A stretch of 64,000 nucleotides of DNA, taken from contig NZ_OY782855.1 in NCBI RefSeq assembly GCF_963678425.1, positions 2,503,768 to 2,567,767 on the forward strand. Reading direction: 5' to 3'. The notes under the pieces were generated by a model. The model was not told where the DNA came from, ran no database searches, and worked only from the letters and a program-made list of their open reading frames with translations. The position numbers and the translations under genes were made by a program. Source of the stretch: an uncultured Bacteroides sp. Its GTDB lineage: Bacteria > Bacteroidota > Bacteroidia > Bacteroidales > Bacteroidaceae. The stretch's first letter is position 1. Each line of letters opens with the position of its first letter. Shown in pieces: positions 9,363-16,990 of the stretch.

Positions 9363-10442
9363 TTAATATTTTAGAAATTTCTGGGTAAACAAGCTTTTCC
9401 CACTGTTTGCAGAAACCAGATAGAAACCTTTCAGCCAACCTGAACAATCGATTTCAGATACAAGATCTGTAGTTTCTATTTTCTTTATTATTCTGCCTTT
9501 TATATCAGTAACCGATAAACGATGAATGCCTTCTTCTTTAAAGTTTACCTGCAGCAGGTTACTGACATTATTAAAATTTGAATCGATTAATTTTTCTTCT
9601 TTGGTATCATTTATTGCTGTTGTATTTTGGTATACTCTCACATAATCTATTTCGTAAGTTGCAGGAAATATATTAGTGTCAACCCCCATTGCTCCACCCC
9701 AGTTTCCACCTACGGCAAGATTCAGTTTTAAATAGAAAGGAGCATTAAACGGCCAGGTGTCTTTATTATTCGTACCATCATTACTAAATGTAAAATAGTT
9801 ATAGCCATCTACATAAATGCGAATTTTTTCTTCAGTCCAAAGCAATGCGTAGGTATGAAATTCCGTTTCTGCATTTTGAATTATTTTATTGCTAGTACGC
9901 TGTGTTCCAATACTATGATTATAGCTCATGGTATGTATGGAACCGTGCACTCTGTTAGGATCATATCCCACATATTCCATAATGTCTATTTCTCCATCAA
10001 GCGGCCAGCTTTGAAAATTCTTGGGCAACATCCAGAAAGCAGGCCAAGTTCCTTTTCCTGAAGGCATTTTGGCTCGCATCTCAAAATAGCCATATTTCCA
10101 GCTTTGCGCAGTATTCATACGAATAGATGCATATTGTGAGGAAACAATATTTTTTTGAACGGCATTTATTTTTAGAGTTCCATTACTAATAGCCGCTAAT
10201 GTATCGCTGCCACTTATACCTGGAACATAATATTCCAACTCATTATTTCCCCAACCGCCATTTCCGGTTTCGTACCACCACGAATCATTATTGGCCCGAA
10301 CAATTGGTTTGCCATCAGCCGAAGGATCATTAAATTCATCGGCCCATACAATATTATATCCGCTAGGAACCTGAGCCAAAGTATTTAACAGGCAGAAACC
10401 GTAAAAGAAGAAAAACAAATAATACTTTATTCTTTTATTCAT
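9363..10442 (-). CDS. Glycoside hydrolase family 16 endo-beta-glucanase (laminarinase/lichenase-like) with C-terminal sorting domain
   Basis: A 359-aa endo-acting glucanase. The start at 10442 gives a signal peptide MNKRIKYYLFFFFYGFC; 16 upstream codons are open but implausible. The catalytic GH16 motif ExDxxE is intact as DGEIDIMEYVG (Glu151, Asp153, Glu156), with the insertion Met typical of the laminarinase/lichenase branch. After about residue 265 comes a separate C-terminal domain of about 75 residues (RLSVTDIKGRIIKKIET, GWLKGFYLVSANSGK) that looks like a type A sorting signal of the type IX secretion system. It should open internal bonds of beta-1,3 or mixed-linkage glucan. Confidence 0.92.
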   Translation of the reverse strand: MNKRIKYYLFFFFYGFCLLNTLAQVPSGYNIVWADEFNDPSADGKPIVRANNDSWWYETGNGGWGNNELEYYVPGISGSDTLAAISNGTLKINAVQKNIVSSQYASIRMNTAQSWKYGYFEMRAKMPSGKGTWPAFWMLPKNFQSWPLDGEIDIMEYVGYDPNRVHGSIHTMSYNHSIGTQRTSNKIIQNAETEFHTYALLWTEEKIRIYVDGYNYFTFSNDGTNNKDTWPFNAPFYLKLNLAVGGNWGGAMGVDTNIFPATYEIDYVRVYQNTTAINDTKEEKLIDSNFNNVSNLLQVNFKEEGIHRLSVTDIKGRIIKKIETTDLVSEIDCSGWLKGFYLVSANSGKSLFTQKFLKY

Positions 10443-10507
10443 AAATTGAAGAATTAAATAGGGGCAGCAATAAAGCTCACCCCTATTCATACTAAAACAA
10501 CGGATTA

Positions 10508-11959
10508 TTATTCACTAAATGAAAAGTCATCAAAGAAGAATATACCAGGAGCAGCATGTCCTTCAGCACCAAATTGAATTACAATCTTATCGTAATCAGT
10601 TCTGTCCTTCACTGTACTAAAATCAAACTCAAGACTCAGCCATTTATCTTTTGCCAGGTTTGCTTTTACAATTTCTGTCTGAGTAGTATATGCATTACTT
10701 CCCAATCCATTGTTTTGAAGTTTAACCGCAACCTGTGATTGCAACTGATTTATTGTTATCCAATCTCCGGCTGTTGCAAAAGTATCATCATAATTATTAT
10801 AAGAAGGAATGAAAACTTTCATACGAACTTTATTGATCTTGGAAAGATCAAACTTATATCCGGATACAGTATAAGAAAGATTTGCATAAAATGCACTTCC
10901 CTTTTCGTACAAGTACACTTTAGAGGAAGGATTTAGTCCGGTTGGTGCAGGATTTGAATAATTAGCAGAAGAATGTGTTCCCATATCCTGAGGTACAAAA
11001 GCAAGCGTAGTTGTAGCTGATTCGAAATTATCGTTCAAAGCTATTGCTTTTAATGGAACCACAGGTTTTACATTTTTTTCTTTTGGAACCAAACGATACC
11101 ACCATCCATTGCCTGACTCAACAGTACTAACACATTTTATATACATCACATCATCTGTAAGAGTTATAATCTTATAAGTAGAAGTTCCGGCGTAATGGCC
11201 AAAGAAAGCACCATCACTTAACGTTATTGTCTTATCAGCTTCATTCAAGTTAAATGTATAACTTGCTTTTGGCTGATATTCTACATCATAATCACCAGCA
11301 GTTGGATTTAAAACAGCATTACCATATCCTAAAGCTTTTAGTCCGGCAGCACCATTAGCATTAGTATATACTGATCCGTTGTTTTTCCAGGTCATCTTAA
11401 CACCAACCTGAGTAAAAGTAAATTCCTGAGTATAAAGACTTGAACCATCTTTTCCACCTGCAGGGCAACTCCACCAGGAAGGAGTATCACCACCGGCTGG
11501 CCCTACACCAAAGTGTCCATCATTATATTGGTCAAATACCCATGTCTTTCCCTGAAGGTTACTTGCTCCACCTGTCAGCGCATTATACATTGGAGTATTT
11601 AATAATGAAAAATCATTTTTCGCAATTGTAATTGCTTTAGAAATCGTAGCCGACCCACCACTTGTGTATAGTGTCATTGTCACTGTATAAGTTCCGGCCA
11701 TAGGATACTTAGAAGAAGCAGCTTCCCCCTTCGCAGTACTTCCGTTACCTAAATTCCAGACAGCAACACCGTTGATTTCTGAACTATTTGTAAACTCTAT
11801 TATATTAGAATTTGAAGAAGAAGGAGTTGCCGTAAATGACAGCTGACTTTCTGTAGGAGTTTCTCCCAAAGCATAATCGGTGCTTTCCTGAGGATTGCAG
11901 GAAGTAAGAGCAAAAACTGTCACTATTGCCCATAAACTATATTTAATTATATTTTTCAT
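10508..11959 (-). CDS. PKD-domain surface lipoprotein, probable glycan-binding protein (SGBP)
   Basis: A 483-aa lipoprotein with lipobox Cys21 (TVFALTSCNPQ). Residues about 40-113 form a PKD/Ig-like domain (WNLGNGSTAKGEA, YPMAGTYTVTMTL). The middle part is Trp- and Tyr-rich (TWVFDQYNDGHFGVG, TPSWWSCPAGG, GNGWWYRLVP), and the last 170 residues resemble a jelly-roll carbohydrate-binding module (KVYLYEKGSAFYANLS). It has no catalytic signature. Its place directly after susD and before GH16 is where the surface glycan-binding protein of beta-glucan PULs sits. Binding specificity is inferred from context only. Confidence 0.82.
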   Translation of the reverse strand: MKNIIKYSLWAIVTVFALTSCNPQESTDYALGETPTESQLSFTATPSSSNSNIIEFTNSSEINGVAVWNLGNGSTAKGEAASSKYPMAGTYTVTMTLYTSGGSATISKAITIAKNDFSLLNTPMYNALTGGASNLQGKTWVFDQYNDGHFGVGPAGGDTPSWWSCPAGGKDGSSLYTQEFTFTQVGVKMTWKNNGSVYTNANGAAGLKALGYGNAVLNPTAGDYDVEYQPKASYTFNLNEADKTITLSDGAFFGHYAGTSTYKIITLTDDVMYIKCVSTVESGNGWWYRLVPKEKNVKPVVPLKAIALNDNFESATTTLAFVPQDMGTHSSANYSNPAPTGLNPSSKVYLYEKGSAFYANLSYTVSGYKFDLSKINKVRMKVFIPSYNNYDDTFATAGDWITINQLQSQVAVKLQNNGLGSNAYTTQTEIVKANLAKDKWLSLEFDFSTVKDRTDYDKIVIQFGAEGHAAPGIFFFDDFSFSE

Positions 11960-11977
11960 AACTCTAAATGATTAAAA

Positions 11978-13498
11978 TTAATATCCGAGATTCTGTACCA
12001 AAGCAAAATCGCTTCCTGCTGTTTTATCCATTTCAGCTTGTGGAATAGGCAGGTATTTCTTGTTATCATTCCATGTACGTGTACTAAGCGCTGTTGATTC
12101 TGTCAGCAAGCTTGTATCGCCCCAACGAACGATATCCCAGAAACGAAGTCCTTCGCCTAAGAATTCACGGCGACGTTCTAACTTAATATTTGCAGCTGTA
12201 GCAGGTATTGAGCTATCTTTTCCAAACGCACGTTTTCTAATCTTATCAAGACAAGATTGAGCTGTAACTCCACCCACTGCAGACTGTCCGTTCATTACAA
12301 CCATTTCCGCATAGTTTAACAAAGCCTCTGAGAAACGGAAAATCCGGAAGTTGTTACAATAGTTCAAATCAGTATCTCCTTGTGGGTTGTATCCTACACG
12401 AGCCGCATATTTTGCCTGGAATAGACCTGTATTCTGGAAACGGGCAGAATACATATCGGATGGCCATTGATTAATAGAACCTTCGCGACGAGTATCGCCA
12501 TCTTCGTACATGTTCCATGCAGCCTGACGAACAGGACCAAATCCCCAACCACCTTTAAAATCACCAGTTTTTGAACCTGCAGGTAAATTGTTAGGAGAGA
12601 TAAAAGCAGGCAGATTAGTTCCATACCCACCCCAGCCACTACTCCAGGTTTTGCCTTCCGGCAATTGATTACTTTCAAAAATTGACTCTTTACAGAATTC
12701 ATTTTCATCTAGCCACATTGATGCAAAATCTGTCATCAAATCATATTTACCACTATTAATGACTTCAGCCATATCTTTTGTCACATTTCCGTATTGTGAA
12801 TTATCTTTCTGATACATCACAACACGTGCTTTCAGCATCATTGCTGCAGCCTTAGTTACACGTCCTAGATTTGCTCCGGAAACAGCCATCGGAAGCTTAT
12901 TATCAGCAATTGCAAAATCTAAATCAGCAATGATTTTATTATAAATCTCATTTGCAGTATATTGCTTTGCCATATAAGGAGCTTCGAGCGGTTCTTCAAA
13001 ATAAGGAATGTTTCCCCAGAACTTCCATAACCAATGCATATAGTAAGCACGAAGGAAATGAGCTTCAGCTTTATATTGATTCAAATTGGCTTCCGGTACA
13101 CCTACTGCATTATCACATGCAATAATAGCATTATTACAACGAGCAAGACCACTATAGAATATAGACCAAAGTCCATCAAGATCTTCTGCTGGTGTAGAAG
13201 TAAATAAAGAGAGTAAATACAATTGATGTTGATCACTTGCATCACCGCCACCTTTATAAATATCGTCCGAGCGTAAATCAGACATTAATGAAATACTGTT
13301 ATAATTGTTATTTGCATAACTATCAAACAATAATATTTGGTAACAAGATGCCAGATTTGATTTTATAGCTCCTTCAGTAGCTGCTCCACCAGCCTGTTGA
13401 GATTCAGTTGGATAAACAGTTAAGAAGTCGTCACCACAAGAGGTTAGAATAAAAACTCCAAGGATGAGTAATAATGATGACAATTTATATTTTTTCAT
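11978..13498 (-). CDS. susD: SusD/RagB family nutrient-binding outer-membrane lipoprotein
   Basis: A 506-aa SusD homologue that caps the SusC channel and holds glycan at the cell surface. The lipobox is at Cys21 (FILTSCGDDFLTVYP), and the FL...P segment after it is typical of SusD. TPR-like helices include AEAHFLRAYYMHWLWKFWG near 140-160, and the C-terminal RagB signature is ERRREFLGEGLRFWDIVRWG near 440-465. It lies 23 nt after susC and 18 nt before the PKD lipoprotein, so one transcript is likely. Gene symbol is used as a family name. Confidence 0.95.
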   Translation of the reverse strand: MKKYKLSSLLLILGVFILTSCGDDFLTVYPTESQQAGGAATEGAIKSNLASCYQILLFDSYANNNYNSISLMSDLRSDDIYKGGGDASDQHQLYLLSLFTSTPAEDLDGLWSIFYSGLARCNNAIIACDNAVGVPEANLNQYKAEAHFLRAYYMHWLWKFWGNIPYFEEPLEAPYMAKQYTANEIYNKIIADLDFAIADNKLPMAVSGANLGRVTKAAAMMLKARVVMYQKDNSQYGNVTKDMAEVINSGKYDLMTDFASMWLDENEFCKESIFESNQLPEGKTWSSGWGGYGTNLPAFISPNNLPAGSKTGDFKGGWGFGPVRQAAWNMYEDGDTRREGSINQWPSDMYSARFQNTGLFQAKYAARVGYNPQGDTDLNYCNNFRIFRFSEALLNYAEMVVMNGQSAVGGVTAQSCLDKIRKRAFGKDSSIPATAANIKLERRREFLGEGLRFWDIVRWGDTSLLTESTALSTRTWNDNKKYLPIPQAEMDKTAGSDFALVQNLGY

Positions 13499-13521
13499 AA
13501 TTATATATAGTTTTTCGAAGG

Positions 13522-16500
13522 TTAAAATGTAATATTAGCACCTAAAGAAATTGTTCTGGCTTGTGGATACATACCACGATCCACACCAATATTGGTATAA
13601 CTAGATGCAGCAACTTCAGGATCAAAGCCATCATATCCTGTAAAGGTTAACAAATTCTCTGCTGATACATATAGTCTCAACAATTGAATAGACGCCTTTT
13701 TTGTAATTCGGCTAGGCAAAGTATAACCAAACTGAGCTGTTTTGAGACGCAGGTATGAACCATCTTTTATGTAAAGATCAGAAGAGCGCCAGTTTCCATT
13801 TGGATTAGCAGCTGTTACACGAGGAATTTTATTGGAAGTTCCTTCACCAATCCAACGATCAAGAATCCAGGATGGACGATTATTCTTTGGAATATCAGTA
13901 CGTTGTGCAAAGTCAAAAATATCATTACCAATAGTTCCCTGGAAGAATAGATTTACATCAAATCCTTTCCAATCGGCAGCCAGAGTAAAACCATAAGTCC
14001 AGTCGGGCATACCCTTACCTATTTTAGTTCTATCATCATCTGTAATTTTTCCATCACCAATAACATTTCCTTTTTCATCTACAGCACCACCAATATCGCG
14101 GAAACGAACATCACCTGGCTGAGCAGCTTGTCCATACTGAGAATTATAAGCATTAGCTTCTGCCTGATTCTGAATTATTCCATCTGTAAGGAATCCATAA
14201 AAGTAAGGGAACACTTCCCCATTCTTTCCTTTAACGAAAGAACCAACACCAGCTGTTGAATTAGATTGATAAATTGCTTCTCCTGAAGCATTACCTAATT
14301 TTATCAGTTTGTTTTTCAGATAAGATGCATTAGCAGATATTGAATAATTAAAATCACCTACTTTATTTTTCCATCCAAGTTCAAACTCAAGACCGCTATT
14401 TTCCATATCACCAACATTACCTGTTGGAGCACTTTGACCAACATAAGAAGGAATTGGCAATTCCATCAACATACCATTGGTCTTCTTTTTGAAATAATCA
14501 AAACTGAAAGTCAAAGCCTGGTTAAAGAAACGTGCATCTAAACCAAAATCGGTTTGTTCTGATTCCTCCCATTTGATATCAGGATTAGCAATTGCAGCCG
14601 GAGAACTACCATACTGCATTGTTCCAGATGTTTCACCTACATTAGTTGGATCTTGACTAACTTGGTAACTACCTCCAAAATAATAGTTCTGACCGCCTGT
14701 CATTAATGAAGTATATTTAAAATTTCCAATTCTTTCATTACCATTCTTACCCCAGCTGAAACGAAGTTTCAAGGTATTAAACCATTCCGGGCGATTTTCC
14801 ATAAAAGCTTCATTACTTACATTCCATCCTAAAGAAAAAGCAGGGAAAGTTGCCCACTTATTACGAGCACCAAAGTTTGAAGAACCATCACGACGAATTG
14901 TAGCCTGAACCATATACTTTTCGTCATAGTTATAATCAAATCGTCCAAAGTAAGAAGCTAATGTATAAGCTGAATAACCACCTGTACCGCCCCACACTCT
15001 ACCTAACTTAGCATCTGCTATTGCAGAATTAATATTCGCTTTACTAGGATCAGTTTCAAGCAAGTCGCGGTCGTTTCCGCCCAAATTCCGATAAGTATAT
15101 TTCTGTGCAGACTGACCAAGAACTAACGAAAGATTATGCTTTTTTGCAAATGTTTTCTTGTAAGATAACACATTTTCAACCTGCCATCTATAACCACGAT
15201 TCATTTCACTTTGAACAGTACTATAGTCTAAAGATTTTCCCTGAACAGCGAGGAAATACGGATATGTATATGAATCATATCCCCAAAAAGCAAGATCGGC
15301 ACCATAACTACTCTTGAACTTCAGTCCATTCATAATATCAATTTCGCCCCAGAATGTTGCAACTATTTTATCCGAATTATTAATTCCCGCAGTTGGTTGA
15401 TTAAGCATAGCTACAGGGTTAGCAATTTCCTGGAAACCTGTAGGAGGAATAGAAAACACATTGCCATTCTTGTCTTTTACCGCATTTGGATATTGTGCCA
15501 GAATTGCAGCAGCAGTTGCCTCATCCGCATAAACGGGAACTGTTGGATCAAACGTTAAAGCACTACCAAGAATAGATCCGTATTCAGAGTTAGTCTCAAT
15601 ACCTTTGGATTTACTTCTTGAATAGCCTACGTTCATTCCAACTTTAATATTATTGAGAAAACTACGACTTTTATCTTCAAAAACATTATATGTACCATTA
15701 GTACGTACGCTCCAGCGGTTGTAGTTAGATTTATCATAATTACCTCCTACAATACCAGCCTGATCATAATAACCTAATGAAAGGAAATATGAAGCTTTCT
15801 CAGTACCTCCACTAACATTTACCTGATGATTCTGTATCGGTGCATTTTTATAGAAAGTTTCTTCTTGCCAGTCAGTACCATTCCCAGCTGCATTGACTTC
15901 ATCTTGGGTATAATAAGGTGAATGACCATCATTAATTTGTGACTCATTCATTATCACCATATATTCCTTCGCATTTAGCACTGATTTCTTTTTCCATGGG
16001 TTCTGCCAGCCATAACTAACATTGTAGTTTATTGTTGCCTTGCCAACGCTACCATTCTTAGTGGTAACCAACACAACTCCATTAGCAGCACGTGCACCAT
16101 AAATAGCAGCAGATGCAGCATCCTTCAAAATTTCTACTGATTGAATATCAGCCGGGTTAAGATAATTAATTCCACCTTCTACTGCCATACCATCGACAAT
16201 ATAAAGAGGATTACTATCGTTTATAGTACCAATACCACGGATACGAACATGAGAATCGGCACCTGGTTGCCCGGAAATCTGGGTTATTTGTACACCGGAA
16301 ACTTTGCCTTTCAAAACATCTTCAACCCGTGAAGGATTAGCAGTCTTAAGTTCTTCAGAAGTTACACGGCTAATAGAAGCTGTAACTACACTCTTTTTCT
16401 GCACACCATAACCTACAACGATTACTTCATCGAGCGTTTTTGAATCTTCAGTTAGAATAATTCGCAAAGGTTTCGTGTCAGAAACCACAACCTGTTGTGA

Positions 16501-16731
16501 TTTATAGCCGACATACGAAACAACTAAAGTACTTTTAGGAGGTACCGAAAGTGTAAACTGCCCTTCCAAATCTGTTATTATACCAATGGTAGTACCTTTC
16601 ACCGCCACATTAACACCTAGCAACGGCGAATTATCTTCACCAGCCAGGACTACACCTTTAATCTGTATATTCTGGGAAAATACAGTAAGGGTAAAGCAAA
16701 ATAAAAATAGAAATGATAATAACTTTTTCAT
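13522..16731 (-). CDS. susC: SusC/RagA family TonB-dependent outer-membrane transporter
   Basis: A 1069-aa TonB-dependent receptor that imports oligosaccharides. After the signal peptide (LLSFLFLFCFTLTVFSQ) comes a carboxypeptidase-regulatory-like domain (GVNVAVKGTTIGIITDLEG), then the TonB-box-like region (LDEVIVVGYGVQKKS), the plug (RVEDVLKGKVSGVQI, PLYIVDGMAVEGG, ILKDAASAAIYGARAANGV), and a long beta-barrel ending in a terminal aromatic (TISLGANITF). No extra N-terminal STN signalling domain is seen, so control probably does not run through an anti-sigma factor. First structural gene of the PUL; its partner SusD follows at 23 nt. Confidence 0.97.
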   Translation of the reverse strand: MKKLLSFLFLFCFTLTVFSQNIQIKGVVLAGEDNSPLLGVNVAVKGTTIGIITDLEGQFTLSVPPKSTLVVSYVGYKSQQVVVSDTKPLRIILTEDSKTLDEVIVVGYGVQKKSVVTASISRVTSEELKTANPSRVEDVLKGKVSGVQITQISGQPGADSHVRIRGIGTINDSNPLYIVDGMAVEGGINYLNPADIQSVEILKDAASAAIYGARAANGVVLVTTKNGSVGKATINYNVSYGWQNPWKKKSVLNAKEYMVIMNESQINDGHSPYYTQDEVNAAGNGTDWQEETFYKNAPIQNHQVNVSGGTEKASYFLSLGYYDQAGIVGGNYDKSNYNRWSVRTNGTYNVFEDKSRSFLNNIKVGMNVGYSRSKSKGIETNSEYGSILGSALTFDPTVPVYADEATAAAILAQYPNAVKDKNGNVFSIPPTGFQEIANPVAMLNQPTAGINNSDKIVATFWGEIDIMNGLKFKSSYGADLAFWGYDSYTYPYFLAVQGKSLDYSTVQSEMNRGYRWQVENVLSYKKTFAKKHNLSLVLGQSAQKYTYRNLGGNDRDLLETDPSKANINSAIADAKLGRVWGGTGGYSAYTLASYFGRFDYNYDEKYMVQATIRRDGSSNFGARNKWATFPAFSLGWNVSNEAFMENRPEWFNTLKLRFSWGKNGNERIGNFKYTSLMTGGQNYYFGGSYQVSQDPTNVGETSGTMQYGSSPAAIANPDIKWEESEQTDFGLDARFFNQALTFSFDYFKKKTNGMLMELPIPSYVGQSAPTGNVGDMENSGLEFELGWKNKVGDFNYSISANASYLKNKLIKLGNASGEAIYQSNSTAGVGSFVKGKNGEVFPYFYGFLTDGIIQNQAEANAYNSQYGQAAQPGDVRFRDIGGAVDEKGNVIGDGKITDDDRTKIGKGMPDWTYGFTLAADWKGFDVNLFFQGTIGNDIFDFAQRTDIPKNNRPSWILDRWIGEGTSNKIPRVTAANPNGNWRSSDLYIKDGSYLRLKTAQFGYTLPSRITKKASIQLLRLYVSAENLLTFTGYDGFDPEVAASSYTNIGVDRGMYPQARTISLGANITF

Positions 16732-16766
16732 AAGTATTATAATTAAGATTAACTATTTGAACGATG

Positions 16767-16774
16767 CAAACATA
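16767..16774 (-). promoter_or_regulatory. Candidate -7 box upstream of susC
   Basis: On the minus strand this reads TATGTTTG, matching the Bacteroides -7 consensus TAnnTTTG, 36 nt before the susC start codon. I could not find a convincing TTTG -33 element at the usual 19-21 nt spacing. That fits a promoter needing an activator, such as the regulator encoded just upstream, but the box alone is weak evidence. Confidence 0.45.
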
Positions 16775-16924
16775 GTTAATAAGAGTTTAATTTAAATTAT
16801 TTTCACCTATTCACGATTACGTCAATTAAAAAAAATAAATACGTCACTAACTCGTCAAAAGAATATACTCATCTAATAATCAAATATATAGCCATACGCA
16901 TAGATATTTCGTCAGATATATAAA

Positions 16925-16977
16925 ACGAAAAATTACATAATCGGCCCGGTTTTTAGTACCGGGCCGATTATGTAATT
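16925..16977 (-). terminator. Rho-independent terminator with a perfect 19-bp stem after the PUL regulator
   Basis: Positions 16931-16949 and 16959-16977 are exact inverted complements (19 bp, including CGGCCCGG/CCGGGCCG) with a 9-nt loop. Read on the minus strand the stem is followed by TTTTTCG and more T. It begins 14 nt beyond the stop codon of the regulator gene. It should insulate regulator transcription from the susC operon, which therefore needs its own promoter within the 190 nt that remain. Confidence 0.9.
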
Positions 16978-16990
16978 TCGAAAAATACAA

